NCBI GenBank assembly: GCA_913048175.1
Contig: CAJWVX010000010.1
Span: 1 to 42,484 of the forward strand
Direction of reading: 5' to 3'
DNA: 42,484 bases
DNA from: an uncultured Flavobacteriales bacterium
GTDB taxonomy: Bacteria; Bacteroidota; Bacteroidia; Flavobacteriales_E; Vicingaceae
Both the position numbers and the translations under genes were made by a program. Positions 17,129 to 26,851 of this stretch are shown here, in pieces (the stretch's first letter is position 1; each line of letters opens with the position of its first letter). The notes beneath the pieces were generated by a model. It searched no databases. It saw nothing but the letters and a program-made list of their open reading frames with translations, and was not told where the DNA came from.

Positions 17129-17431
17129 ATGGAAGCTCCTAAAATACCCTCTATGTTTGGTTTCAAATCAAAGAAACCTGAGCAGTTTTATTTTGAACCT
17201 CGTTATTATGATGAGCGTAAAGAGAAAATGAAAAAACGGTATGATAGTATTGGTAGACAAGTAGATGAGAATCCCACTTTTGAAAAGTCTAATACGGATG
17301 ATTTTAAAACTAATATTAGAGAAAATTGGGGGAACAGTTACAGTAGAAATCGAGCTGGAAATAAAATGAATACAAGAGTAATCATTTATATAATTGGGCT
17401 AGGAGCTTTGGCTTACTATATTCTCTTTTAA
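17129..17431 (+). CDS. Small tail-anchored membrane protein, unknown function
   Basis: 100 residues. The N-terminal part is charged and contains FYFEPRYYDERKEKMKKRY (about 31-49), a basic-aromatic block I recall in short Bacteroidota proteins without assigned function. Residues about 83-99 are one hydrophobic segment at the very C-terminus (VIIYIIGLGALAYYILF), so the protein is probably tail-anchored with its N-terminus in the cytoplasm. No signal peptide. It ends four bases into the 3' end of the convergent Wzi-like gene. Likely real, with its own promoter element. Confidence 0.7.
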   Translation: MEAPKIPSMFGFKSKKPEQFYFEPRYYDERKEKMKKRYDSIGRQVDENPTFEKSNTDDFKTNIRENWGNSYSRNRAGNKMNTRVIIYIIGLGALAYYILF

Positions 17432-19011
17432 AAATCAAAATAGCGATTCATTAACCCGGTTTTTATACCGAAAAAAATCATATTGGTTGATGTGCTTTCT
17501 ATACTGTTTTTATAAGTTCTGTTTGTAATTCCAGCCTGTAAGGTTAATTGAGATTTTGGATTAATTAAATAAGACACTTTCAACGTAGAATTAATAATAT
17601 CTGTAGTTAATCCCTGTGTTGTAAAATTACCATACTCACTAGCTCTATTATTGTTTGTTAAGTAGATGTCTTGACCAATACTTACTGTATCACTGGTTTC
17701 CAACCCAACTTGTGCAATAGTAGTCATTCCTTCTATAATCCATCTTTTTTTCTGATAAGTTAAGCTAACCATTGCCTCATTAAAATTGGCACCTAAAGGA
17801 TGAGCTAATGGAGAGCTGAAATGCGCATAATTCTGTAAAGTACTAATGTTAGTTTGTGTGAAGCTATGTGTGTAGGTAAATGGTCTTACAGAATTATATT
17901 CTAATTGAAGCGTTAAGTTTTTATTCCAGAGAAAATCATAAGATTTTATCCCCAATTGGCAGCCATATTTATTTGCCCACCAACCATTTCCTGATTTAAG
18001 TTCTCCTAAGAGAAATTCATCTAAAATCAGTTGAGAATAGAAAATATTTTTTTTTAGGATCTTAAATTTCATACTTCCACCAAGCAAAGCATTATCTGCA
18101 GATCCTTGAGAGTACTCTGTCGGCCTCAAAAAGATAACAGGATTAAAATAATTGATGTCGTAACCTCTATAATAATTTCCTTCTTGCGCTTGCCACATAA
18201 TACTCTCAAATAAGCCAATATTCCACCATTTGGTTGCATTGTAACTCAAATAATGGACTGTAGAAAGCTTCTGAGAAAAATCATTCATATTACCATCAGA
18301 AAATCTAATATCTTGATAATTGGCGTAAAGTGCCATGTATTTTAGTTTCCAAATATTAGCTGTAACCTTTAAATAAGGGTAGCTATTAGCATTGTCAGAT
18401 AAAAATAGGGAACGATATCCATCTCCTATAAAGTTTTTACCATAACCCAATTGAAAGGTGAAATGGTCATCAGCAGTAAAAGTTATGTTAGCCTGAGCAG
18501 CAAAAGCTCTACCACTCTTAGAATAACCATATCCTGGACTAATATTCTTGTTTTTAACTAACGAATCAATATGCGAAGGGTATTTTGAATTGTCAGATAA
18601 AATAGCGATTTGACTACTCCATTTTTTACCAAAACTAGTTTGTAAATTAAAACCAAAAGAGGTTTCAGTAATACTTTGAGATGTAGCGCTGTTTTTCTCG
18701 AAAGTAATTCCCAAATTAACTACAGGGTCAAGTGTTAACTTAATTTTTTTGGACGAAGATTCTATTAGATGTTTATTGCGAATTAAGACACCTTTTTCTG
18801 TTTTGTAAGAATCAATGATTACATCAAAATCTGAAATTTCATTTTTAGAAAATGGTTTTATACTCGTATGAAATTTGTTTAGTGTATCAACGTGTTTATT
18901 GAATAAATTAGAAAAGGTTCTTTCATTCGAGATATTGAAATTCTGAGCGTTAGTTTTTGTCCAAAATAACAGTAGTAAAAGGGGTAGTATGTAAACGATT
19001 TTTTTTTGCAT
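17428..19011 (-). CDS. Wzi/RemB-like outer-membrane protein (distal copy)
   Basis: 527 residues with a signal peptide (about 1-22, ending TNAQ). The rest is a series of amphipathic strands fitting a large outer-membrane barrel. Conserved blocks: FQLGYGKNFIGDGYRSLFLSD (about 188-208), NIGLFESIMWQ, YDINYFNPVIFLRPTEYSQGS and the strand LTLQLEYNSVRPFTYTH. These match the capsule-assembly Wzi-like family that includes the gliding protein RemB. It is a paralogue of the gene at 20083; the two flank a polyprenyl-phosphate sugar transferase, suggesting a role in surface polysaccharide attachment or export. Its ATG overlaps the stop of the transferase gene by one base (TAATG). Confidence 0.7.
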   Translation of the reverse strand: MQKKIVYILPLLLLLFWTKTNAQNFNISNERTFSNLFNKHVDTLNKFHTSIKPFSKNEISDFDVIIDSYKTEKGVLIRNKHLIESSSKKIKLTLDPVVNLGITFEKNSATSQSITETSFGFNLQTSFGKKWSSQIAILSDNSKYPSHIDSLVKNKNISPGYGYSKSGRAFAAQANITFTADDHFTFQLGYGKNFIGDGYRSLFLSDNANSYPYLKVTANIWKLKYMALYANYQDIRFSDGNMNDFSQKLSTVHYLSYNATKWWNIGLFESIMWQAQEGNYYRGYDINYFNPVIFLRPTEYSQGSADNALLGGSMKFKILKKNIFYSQLILDEFLLGELKSGNGWWANKYGCQLGIKSYDFLWNKNLTLQLEYNSVRPFTYTHSFTQTNISTLQNYAHFSSPLAHPLGANFNEAMVSLTYQKKRWIIEGMTTIAQVGLETSDTVSIGQDIYLTNNNRASEYGNFTTQGLTTDIINSTLKVSYLINPKSQLTLQAGITNRTYKNSIESTSTNMIFFGIKTGLMNRYFDF

Positions 19012-20081
19012 TACTTTTTCTTGGCTGCAGATTTTTTTTGTTTAAGTTTAATAAAGAATGGAATTTGAATTAAGATTAAAACACTACTAATAATTACTAT
19101 AAAAGAGTAGCTAGGATCAAATTTTTGAGCAAATATAGATGCGGATATAGTTAACAAACTAAATAAATAGATAATTAGTACTGTTTGCTTATGAGAAAGG
19201 CCTAAGTCAATTAATCGGTGATGGATGTGGTTCCTGTCAGCAGTAAATGGAGAAACACCATTAATAGCTCTTAAAGTAAAAACTCTAATGGTATCAATTA
19301 GTGGAAATACTAAAATTGACATTGCTAAAAGTGGTTTGGATATATTTTTAATAGACGCAGGTAATTCTTGAGCATCATATTCTACCAATTCTATTGCCAT
19401 CACAGCAAATAAGAATCCAATGGTAAGCGATCCAGAATCTCCCATAAATATTTTGGCAGGATTAAAATTAAATCTTAAAAAGCCAAGTAAAGCTCCAGCT
19501 AATGAAAAGGCTAAAACAGCATAAGTCCAATCGCCAGCATAATAAAACCAAGATCCAAATACTGTGGAAGCAATTAAACCAACCCCGGCTGCTAAACCAT
19601 CAACCCCATCAATTAAATTAAAAGCATTTATAATTACTATGTAGGTAAAAACTGATAACATTATTCCTGCCCATTCAGGGATTTCTTTAACACCAAATAT
19701 CCCATGTAAACTGGTTAGTTTAACATCTGCCATTAAAATCATGATAAATGCTACAACAATGTGAGCAGCTAATTTTTTTACGGGAGCAGTTCCAATTATA
19801 TCATCTTTCATTCCTACAAAAAACATAATAAGTAATGAGGGTACTAAATATTTTATTACGCCAATATCCTTTACAGGTAGCCATAATAAAAAAGCAAAAA
19901 GAGTTCCTGCAAAAATCATCATACCTCCCATAAGGGGTACTTTTCTTGTATGAATCTTTCTGTCATCAGAAGGGTCATCAAATAAATGTTTGATTTCTGC
20001 AATTTTTATAAATGAGGGTGTTGAAAGTAACACAATCATAAAAGCAGTCAATATGGGTAGTAGTAGTTCTAATTCTTGCAT
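19011..20081 (-). CDS. WecA/MraY-family undecaprenyl-phosphate sugar-1-phosphate transferase
   Basis: 356 residues, polytopic inner-membrane protein with about ten hydrophobic segments. It attaches a HexNAc-1-phosphate to undecaprenyl phosphate to start a polysaccharide chain. Signatures: DDPSDDRKIHTRKVPLMGG (about 36-54), VGMKDDIIGTAPVKK (catalytic Asp pair), NAFNLIDGVDGLAAG, FMGDSGSLTIGF and the cytoplasmic HIHH loop (ADRNHIHHRLIDLG). The HIHH motif separates WecA/TagO-type enzymes from MraY. Sugar specificity cannot be read. Lies between two Wzi/RemB-like genes with a one-base gap upstream and a one-base overlap downstream, one tight operon. Confidence 0.9.
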   Translation of the reverse strand: MQELELLLPILTAFMIVLLSTPSFIKIAEIKHLFDDPSDDRKIHTRKVPLMGGMMIFAGTLFAFLLWLPVKDIGVIKYLVPSLLIMFFVGMKDDIIGTAPVKKLAAHIVVAFIMILMADVKLTSLHGIFGVKEIPEWAGIMLSVFTYIVIINAFNLIDGVDGLAAGVGLIASTVFGSWFYYAGDWTYAVLAFSLAGALLGFLRFNFNPAKIFMGDSGSLTIGFLFAVMAIELVEYDAQELPASIKNISKPLLAMSILVFPLIDTIRVFTLRAINGVSPFTADRNHIHHRLIDLGLSHKQTVLIIYLFSLLTISASIFAQKFDPSYSFIVIISSVLILIQIPFFIKLKQKKSAAKKK

Positions 20082-20082
20082 A

Positions 20083-21678
20083 CTAAAAGTCGTTGTATAA
20101 ATTTCTTAATGATGTTCTAATTCCAAAATAGATGTAGTTTGTTTTATTGGTCTGATGAAATGTAAGTGAAGCAACATCTGTATTAATATCAATATTTTCT
20201 GTTCGTTGATTTATTCCAACTAGGATACTGAAATTATTTTTTGGGTTAATTAAATAGCCTAAATGCGCTTGGATATTTTTTATGTTTATATTGTACGTAT
20301 CGAATGCGAAATAATGCTCTCGGTTATATTTAATCTGATTAAATTTTATTTGAGTAAAAGCTCGTTTATATTTGTAATTAATAATTCCAATAACTTCTTT
20401 AAAATTACTTCCAGATGGGTGAGCTAGTGGCTCATTATAATTAGAATAAGCTTGTAACAAGACTTCTGAAGAATAAGTTTCGCTTGCTACACTATTGTAC
20501 TCTGCTTGAAGTGTTAAGTTGGGTATTCCAGAATATCTAGCGCCAATTTGATAGCCAATTTTAGGCTTATTAGAGTTTGTAACGCCATCATAAACAAATT
20601 GATTATAAATTACTGTCTTAAAAGGAAGTTTGATTTTTAGATTTGTACCAATAACAGTATGATTAATATTATTAAATCCTGTTGTAGCTGTGTTAATTCC
20701 AATAACTGGATTAAATTGTTGCCATTGTAAAGATTTTGTTTCGGTAGAATCTTCTGTTTGCCACATCGTAGATTCAAACAATCCAATATTTAACCATTTG
20801 GTTGTTAACCAACTTAGGTAATGAGTACTCATTGTTTTTCGTTGAAACAAAGCCTCACCTGTCGATCCTGCCTCTCTTCTGGTAACTGAAGAAAGCGATC
20901 CATTTAATTTGGTGTATTGAAATTGATCTTTTTTTCCAAAAGTGCTAATGATTTTCCAAAAAGGATAGTTGAAGGATGCATCTGATAATAGCAAGGAACG
21001 GTAACCATCTCCAACAAAGTTTTTTCCTGTTCCTAATTGAAAATTAAAATGTTTGTTTGGAGAGTATGAAATATTTGCCGCAGCAGAAGCAAAATCATAA
21101 CCTTGGCTACCTTTAAAGTTCTTCCATCTTCCTTGGCCAGGAATTACGTCTGTTGCATTTGCATAATCAGTTTGATACTGTGGTAAAACCATTTGGTTTT
21201 CATATAAAGAGGTTTCGAAAGAAAAATTTTCTCCAATATTGGCTCTTACAATTACTCCTCTTGTGTTTTTATAAAGAGTTCTTCCAGAGTTGTCTTCAGA
21301 ATCTTTTCCCATCTCTACATTAATGAGTGGATCAATTGTTAAATAAAAATTTCCTGTATCTACAACTAGGAGGTTTTCGAAAAACATAGAACGATACATC
21401 CAACCAAAAAAGTTTGACGTTTTTGCTTCTGATTCCGTAATGTTGGATAAATAGAACTTACGTTCTGTATTAGATAAGGTAGTATCTGAAATGCTATTAA
21501 TGTAGGATTGATTTATTGGAAGAAATGAAGTATGAATAGTACTTTCAAATCCATTAAAAACTTCCTGATTAACTAAACCAAACTCCCTATTTAAAGGTAA
21601 GTTTTGTTGTTGTGCAAGACTTAAGCTTGATGTAAGCAAAAGAACTATGACGATGATATGTGTATTAAAAGTGTTCAA
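20083..21678 (-). CDS. Wzi/RemB-like outer-membrane protein (proximal copy)
   Basis: 531 residues. Signal peptide about 1-22 (LSLAQ). It shares with the 17428 gene the blocks FQLGTGKNFVGDGYRSLLLSD, NIGLFESTMWQ, QFNPVIGINTA, LTLQAEYNSVASETYS and the end LRNLYNDF (compare LMNRYFDF). The start is TTG at 21678, forced because an in-frame stop (21682-21684) lies just upstream. It follows the DUF255 gene by 24 bases and precedes the sugar transferase by one base. Probably an outer-membrane barrel for polysaccharide assembly or gliding; the precise role is unknown. Confidence 0.7.
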   Translation of the reverse strand: MNTFNTHIIVIVLLLTSSLSLAQQQNLPLNREFGLVNQEVFNGFESTIHTSFLPINQSYINSISDTTLSNTERKFYLSNITESEAKTSNFFGWMYRSMFFENLLVVDTGNFYLTIDPLINVEMGKDSEDNSGRTLYKNTRGVIVRANIGENFSFETSLYENQMVLPQYQTDYANATDVIPGQGRWKNFKGSQGYDFASAAANISYSPNKHFNFQLGTGKNFVGDGYRSLLLSDASFNYPFWKIISTFGKKDQFQYTKLNGSLSSVTRREAGSTGEALFQRKTMSTHYLSWLTTKWLNIGLFESTMWQTEDSTETKSLQWQQFNPVIGINTATTGFNNINHTVIGTNLKIKLPFKTVIYNQFVYDGVTNSNKPKIGYQIGARYSGIPNLTLQAEYNSVASETYSSEVLLQAYSNYNEPLAHPSGSNFKEVIGIINYKYKRAFTQIKFNQIKYNREHYFAFDTYNINIKNIQAHLGYLINPKNNFSILVGINQRTENIDINTDVASLTFHQTNKTNYIYFGIRTSLRNLYNDF

Positions 21679-21702
21679 ATCTTACATTGCTAAATTAGCT
21701 CA

Positions 21703-23832
21703 TTATTTAATTTGTAAAAGAGCTTCGCTTACTTTTTCAACTGGTAACTGACAGGCTTTATTATAACATACGTATATCATTGTAGAACCGTTGACTTCTT
21801 TCATTTCTAACAAAGGTAAATTACTTTCTTTAATACTACCAACTAATAATTTATTTGGGATATAATTTTGATTGAATTCTTTTCTTTTTTCATGTGCTTT
21901 CTTTCCCGAAATAGCTAATTCGTAAAAGGGTTTTACATTATTAAGCATTAAAATCCCCCAGTTAGAATATCCAGAAATATATTGAGGGATTTGAGCCTCA
22001 ATATTCTTTAACATTTGCTTCGATTTTTTTGTGTAATCTTTATTGTAATAGAGTTCTCCTAAAAGAAATAAAGATTTTGCCATACTAGAGTTTGACGCAG
22101 GAATAACATTATCAGTTAATTCCATTTTTCTTGCTACTAATCCTTTCGCATTATTTGATGTGAAAAAGAAAAATCCAGTTTCAGAATCATAAAAATGTGC
22201 AATTGCATAATCGGTTAATTGTTGAGAATGTTGCAGCCATTTCTCATCAAATGTTGCTTGGTAAAGTGCAATGAAAGCTTCTGTTGTAAAAGAATAATCT
22301 TCTAAATACCCATCTAAATTACTTACTCCATTTTTGTAATTATGGTTTAATCCACCATCCTTTCTAACCTGAGTGTTTACTATAAAGTGGGCATTTTTTA
22401 AAGCTGCTTTTAAGAAAGCTTCATCTCCAAAAACGGAATAGGCATCTACATAACCTTTTAGCATTAAAGCATTCCAAGAGGTTAATGTTTTATCATCTAA
22501 TCCCGGTCTAATCCTATTGCTTCGTTCTTTTAAAAGTAATGCGTTTATTTTTTCAATTTTGGCAACAACTTCAGTTTCAGAAATATTAAACAGCTTGGCA
22601 ATTTTAACGTTATCTTTTTTACGAAGTAAGATGTAATGCCCTTCCCATTTTCCTGCTGAATTTATACTGTAATATTCCTTAGCAAATTCAAAATATTCTT
22701 TTAAAACTGCTTCTAACTCTTCTTTACTCCAAACATAAAATTTGCCTTCCTCACCTTCACTATCTGCATCTAAAGAAGAATAAAAAGCACCATTTTTAGC
22801 CGTCATTTCACGTTCAATATATTTCAAAGTTTGGTAAACAACATGTTTGTATAACGGTTTTTTAGTTAACTGATAAGCTTGAGCGTATAATGAAACTAGT
22901 TGTCCGTTATCGTAGAGCATCTTTTCAAAATGCGGAGCTTTCCAGTATTTATCAGTTGAATAACGGGCAAATCCTCCACCAATCTGATCGTAGATTCCTC
23001 CAAAAGCCATTTTATCAAGCGTAAGCTCAACAATGTCTAATATTTCTTTATCCTTAGTGTGATAATAATACTGTAATAAGAATTCGTAGTTGTTTGGCAT
23101 TGGAAATTTTGGCGCATTAGCTCCACCACCTTCAACATAATCGAATTGCTTTTTAATTTTAGAAACTCCTGCCTCTAAAACATTCATAGAAAAAGGCGCT
23201 TTATCCTTTACTATTGGCAACATCTCACTAGTTTTTATTCCGGCTGTTAACTTAGTGGCATAATCAACTACGTTTTGTGGCGCAACTTTATATTCGTTTG
23301 CAACATTATTTAAAATTTGAATCCATTGATCTTTTTGAAAATAGGTTCCTCCATAAAAGGGTTCACCAGTTGGTAATGCAAAACAGTTTAAAGGCCATCC
23401 ACCTCTTCCTGTTATTAGCTGAACTGCATTCATATAAATTTGATCAATATCAGGTCGTTCTTCTCTATCTACTTTTATACAAATAAAATTATCATTCATT
23501 ATTTTGGCAACTTCCTCGTTCTCAAAAGATTCATGCTCCATAACATGGCACCAATGACATGCTGAATAGCCAATACTAATTAATAAAAGCTTGTTTTCTG
23601 CTTTTGCTTTTTTCAAGGCTTCATCGCCCCAAGCGTACCAATTTACTGGGTTGTGAGCATGTTGTAATAGGTAAGGGCTGGTTTGGTTAATTAAATTGTT
23701 CGTGTGTTTATAGAGGGTGGTGTCTTTTACCATTTCTTTAGAATCGGAAGAATTAATTTTAGTGCTTTTTTCAGCACAAGAAATAATGGAAAGGAGCAAT
23801 AAGGAAAATGCGATGGAAAGAATAAATTTCAA
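21703..23832 (-). CDS. DUF255 thioredoxin-domain lipoprotein (YyaL / SPATA20 family)
   Basis: 709 residues. A lipoprotein signal ends in SIISC (Cys19). Residues 50-210 are the DUF255 thioredoxin-like domain, with [18 protein letters not shown] and the redox motif [13 protein letters not shown] (Cys92 and Cys95), then [11 protein letters not shown] and [13 protein letters not shown]. The remainder is an alpha/alpha-toroid like glycosidase and epimerase folds ([29 protein letters not shown]). The family is widespread, but its biochemical function is not established. The lipidation signal places this member in the cell envelope. Upstream, on the same strand, of the Wzi/RemB-transferase block. 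Confidence 0.88.
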   Translation of the reverse strand: MKFILSIAFSLLLLSIISCAEKSTKINSSDSKEMVKDTTLYKHTNNLINQTSPYLLQHAHNPVNWYAWGDEALKKAKAENKLLLISIGYSACHWCHVMEHESFENEEVAKIMNDNFICIKVDREERPDIDQIYMNAVQLITGRGGWPLNCFALPTGEPFYGGTYFQKDQWIQILNNVANEYKVAPQNVVDYATKLTAGIKTSEMLPIVKDKAPFSMNVLEAGVSKIKKQFDYVEGGGANAPKFPMPNNYEFLLQYYYHTKDKEILDIVELTLDKMAFGGIYDQIGGGFARYSTDKYWKAPHFEKMLYDNGQLVSLYAQAYQLTKKPLYKHVVYQTLKYIEREMTAKNGAFYSSLDADSEGEEGKFYVWSKEELEAVLKEYFEFAKEYYSINSAGKWEGHYILLRKKDNVKIAKLFNISETEVVAKIEKINALLLKERSNRIRPGLDDKTLTSWNALMLKGYVDAYSVFGDEAFLKAALKNAHFIVNTQVRKDGGLNHNYKNGVSNLDGYLEDYSFTTEAFIALYQATFDEKWLQHSQQLTDYAIAHFYDSETGFFFFTSNNAKGLVARKMELTDNVIPASNSSMAKSLFLLGELYYNKDYTKKSKQMLKNIEAQIPQYISGYSNWGILMLNNVKPFYELAISGKKAHEKRKEFNQNYIPNKLLVGSIKESNLPLLEMKEVNGSTMIYVCYNKACQLPVEKVSEALLQIK

Positions 23833-23890
23833 AATAAATTCGGTTTGACGATTATGTATAGTTATTAAGCGAAAATACTAATTTTACAAG

Positions 23891-24724
23891 ATGAATATTG
23901 TCGGACTATTGATTTTCCTGATGCCTTTAATTATTATTTATGGGATATATCAATTTCATTTGATTGGAAAAGGAAAAGCTTTTTATTTTAATAGGGTTAA
24001 ATGGAGTACGAAAATTACTAGAGCCAAATATATTGAGTTGGATGGTATATTAACGAAGAGAATTTATTTTTATAAAGGACTCTCAGATAACGGTAAGGCC
24101 AAATTTATCAATCGAATTTGTAATTTATTATTAATTAAAAAATTTGAAGGAAAGAGTGGTTTAATGTTAACTTCTGAAATAAAAGTTGTAGCCTGTGCAT
24201 CAATTGTTCAAGTTACTTATGGGCTTAGATCTTATGAATTAGATAATATTAAAGGGTTTAACATCTATCCTACTGTTTTCTATAATTCCCTTATGAAAGC
24301 ATATTTAAAAGGGAGTTCCCCACCTGAAGGAATGATCTCTTTGAGTTGGAAAGATTTGGAGCATGGTTTTTTAGTTGAAAATGATAAATACAATTTAGGT
24401 CTACATGAAGTGGCCCATTCATTAAAATCATCTTTAAAACATGCGTATGATTTTGATTATAAGTACTCTTCTTATATTAAGCAGTGGGAAGAAGTCGGAC
24501 ATGTTGAGTTTAAGAAAATGAAAAGGGGGGAAGAATCTTTTTTAAGGAAATATGCTGGTGTAAATGAGCATGAATTTTTTGCAGTTTGTATCGAACATTT
24601 TTTTGAAGTTCCTGAACAATTTCAGTTTAACTTGCCAAAAGTGTCTTATCATTTGAGCGTACTTCTTAATTTAGACCCTTTAAACGTTTCAGGAAATTAC
24701 CAGTTAGTAAACCAACCTTTATAG
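23891..24724 (+). CDS. MtfA-family zinc peptidase (M90-like)
   Basis: 277 residues. An N-terminal membrane segment (about 4-23) is followed by a cytoplasmic or periplasmic domain. The zinc motif is LHEVAHSLK (His172, Glu173, His176), and NEHEFFAVCIEHFFEVPEQF (about 223-242) carries the third ligand Glu, the arrangement of MtfA-type gluzincins. E. coli MtfA is soluble and affects the glucose PTS regulator Mlc; the membrane anchor here and the absence of a visible PTS neighbour argue for another role. Converges with the LEA-type lipoprotein gene, overlapping it by six bases. Confidence 0.85.
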   Translation: MNIVGLLIFLMPLIIIYGIYQFHLIGKGKAFYFNRVKWSTKITRAKYIELDGILTKRIYFYKGLSDNGKAKFINRICNLLLIKKFEGKSGLMLTSEIKVVACASIVQVTYGLRSYELDNIKGFNIYPTVFYNSLMKAYLKGSSPPEGMISLSWKDLEHGFLVENDKYNLGLHEVAHSLKSSLKHAYDFDYKYSSYIKQWEEVGHVEFKKMKRGEESFLRKYAGVNEHEFFAVCIEHFFEVPEQFQFNLPKVSYHLSVLLNLDPLNVSGNYQLVNQPL

Positions 24725-25177
24725 TTTTACTTTTTCGGTAAAGTCGATCGGTATTTTTTTGCTAATACCCTTAACTTGCGCTTTAATATCGCCCACAATA
24801 TGAACTTCCATAGAGCTTTGGCTCATTAAACCCATAAGTACAGGAAGACTTTTTAAAGACAGGTCTTTAAAGCTCGATTGCAGTGTAAATCGATAAACTG
24901 CATTTGATTTTTTTTTGAGAGTCACTTTTTCTTTAATAGTTGCGCTGCCCATTTTCTTTCCTTTTATATGTAAGTTAAGTTCAGAGTCTACAATACTAAT
25001 ATTGTAGTTGTTTGGGTTTTTAACCTGCATAGCTACTTCAATATCAACACCACTTGCTGAAATTTCTTTAACTCCAACTTCGACTATTTTTATAACTTCA
25101 ACCTCCTTATATTCCAAACAACTTGAGAGGCTAAAGGTTAAAAGTAATACGGTGCAATATTTAAGAAGAATTTTCAT
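24719..25177 (-). CDS. LEA-type-2 (WHy-like) lipoprotein
   Basis: 152 residues with a lipoprotein signal ending SLSSC (Cys20). The body is a single beta sandwich with the LEA_2 pattern VDIEVAMQVKNPNNYNISIVD followed by ELNLHIKGKKMGSATIKEKV and a C-terminal strand pair. The NPN motif within a hydrophobic strand is typical of the family. Likely anchored in the envelope, function unknown. The downstream six bases overlap the convergent peptidase gene. Confidence 0.78.
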   Translation of the reverse strand: MKILLKYCTVLLLTFSLSSCLEYKEVEVIKIVEVGVKEISASGVDIEVAMQVKNPNNYNISIVDSELNLHIKGKKMGSATIKEKVTLKKKSNAVYRFTLQSSFKDLSLKSLPVLMGLMSQSSMEVHIVGDIKAQVKGISKKIPIDFTEKVKL

Positions 25178-25197
25178 TCGGATAGATAAAAAATAGA

Positions 25198-26589
25198 TTA
25201 CACGTTATGGTAGTCAGCAAAATATTTATAAAATAAAGGGATAGTTTCTATTCCTTTAAAGTAGTTAAATACACCATAGTGTTCATTTGGTGAATGAATA
25301 GCATCAGAATCTAATCCAAAACCAAAAAGAACAGATTTTAAACCTAATTCTTCTTCAAATAACGCAACAATTGGGATACTTCCTCCACTTCTAATTGGGA
25401 TAGGTGTTTTGCCAAAAGAATCTTGCATTGCTTGTTTTGCAGCTTTATATCCAATAAAATTAGTTGGAGTTACATAAGGTGTACCTCCATGGTGTGGGGT
25501 AACTTTTACTTTAACTGATTTTGGAGCAATACGGTTAAAATATTCAGTAAATAATGTTGTTATTTTGTCACTATCTTGATGGGGAACTAAACGCATAGAG
25601 ATCTTAGCATAAGCTTTAGATGCAATTACCGTTTTTGCACCTTCGCCTGTATATCCTCCCCAAATTCCGTTAACATCTAATGTTGGTCTAATAGAGTTTC
25701 TTTCGTTTGTTGTATAACCTGCTTCACCATCAATATCAGATAAATCTAGCGCTTTTTTATACTCTTCAACACTAAAAGGAGCCTTTGCCATTTCTGCACG
25801 TTCTTCATCCGAAAGAATTTCAACATCATCATAAAAACCGGGAATAGCAATGTGGTTTTTATCATCACGCATTTTAGCAATCATTTCACATAAAATGTTT
25901 ATTGGATTGGCTACAGCCCCGCCATATAGGCCAGAATGTAAATCTCTATTTGGACCAGTTACTTCCACTTCAACATAGCTTAAACCTCTTAAACCAACAG
26001 TAATTGATGGGGTATCATTAGCTATAATTCCTGTATCAGAAATTAAGATTACGTCTGCTTTTAACTTTCCTTTATTTTCTTTAACAAAAGTGCCTAAATT
26101 TTCAGAACCAACTTCCTCTTCACCCTCTATCATAAACTTTACGTTACATGGTAGCGAGTCAGTTTTCATCATCGTTTCAAAAGCCTTAACATGCATATAC
26201 ATTTGGCCTTTATCATCACAAGAGCCTCTAGCAAAAATTGCTCCTTCAGGATGACTTTCAGTAGTTTTAATTACTGGTTCAAATGGAGGGCTATCCCATA
26301 AATCAATTGGATCAGCTGGTTGAACATCATAATGGCCATAAACTAAAACAGTAGGAAGGTTAGTGTCAATAATTTTATCAGCATAAACAATAGGATGACC
26401 CGCTGTAACACAAATTTCTACATTATCTGCTCCTGCTTCTTCTAAACGCTTTTTTACTACTTCTGCAGTTTTTGAAGTGTCAGCATCATAAGCAGAGTCA
26501 GCACTTACTGAAGGAATTCTTAATAGATCCAAAAGTTCACCCAGAAACCTTTCCTTGTTTTCTGCAATGTAATTATTGATTTTAGGCAT
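25198..26589 (-). CDS. M20-family metallo-dipeptidase
   Basis: 463 residues, no signal peptide, cytoplasmic. Motifs of M20 peptidases: VLVYGHYDVQPADP (His86 as zinc ligand, Asp88), RGSCDDKGQMYMH (Asp125 bridging) and IEGEEEVGSENL (Glu157-159, catalytic base and ligand). YGGAVANP and RSGGSIPIV fit the dimerisation and substrate region of the PepV/CNDP-like branch. It probably hydrolyses dipeptides or related amides; specificity is unknown. Confidence 0.92.
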   Translation of the reverse strand: MPKINNYIAENKERFLGELLDLLRIPSVSADSAYDADTSKTAEVVKKRLEEAGADNVEICVTAGHPIVYADKIIDTNLPTVLVYGHYDVQPADPIDLWDSPPFEPVIKTTESHPEGAIFARGSCDDKGQMYMHVKAFETMMKTDSLPCNVKFMIEGEEEVGSENLGTFVKENKGKLKADVILISDTGIIANDTPSITVGLRGLSYVEVEVTGPNRDLHSGLYGGAVANPINILCEMIAKMRDDKNHIAIPGFYDDVEILSDEERAEMAKAPFSVEEYKKALDLSDIDGEAGYTTNERNSIRPTLDVNGIWGGYTGEGAKTVIASKAYAKISMRLVPHQDSDKITTLFTEYFNRIAPKSVKVKVTPHHGGTPYVTPTNFIGYKAAKQAMQDSFGKTPIPIRSGGSIPIVALFEEELGLKSVLFGFGLDSDAIHSPNEHYGVFNYFKGIETIPLFYKYFADYHNV

Positions 26590-26604
26590 ATGTTCAGTTT
26601 TTTA

Positions 26605-26612
26605 CAAATATA
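26605..26612 (-). promoter_or_regulatory. Candidate -7 element upstream of the M20 peptidase gene
   Basis: Reads TATATTTG on the minus strand, 16 bases upstream of the ATG at 26589, matching TAnnTTTG. No clear -33 TTG at 19-21 bases. Confidence 0.4.
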
Positions 26613-26851
26613 AATAAGTTAGCTTACTTCGGGGTTAAAATTAGGTTTAGATTAATAAAATTAAGGTTAGACTTTAAGTTAGTTATGTTTTTTGACTCAG
26701 CCAGATGTTAAAAAAATAGAAAGTTTGTTTATATTTGATAATAGATTTTATAACTAGGAATTCAATAGTTGTCTACTTTAATAAAAAATAGAGAGGCAAC
26801 CTTTTGTTAAAATCGAAGTCTTAATTATAGAGGAATCACTACATAGGAACT

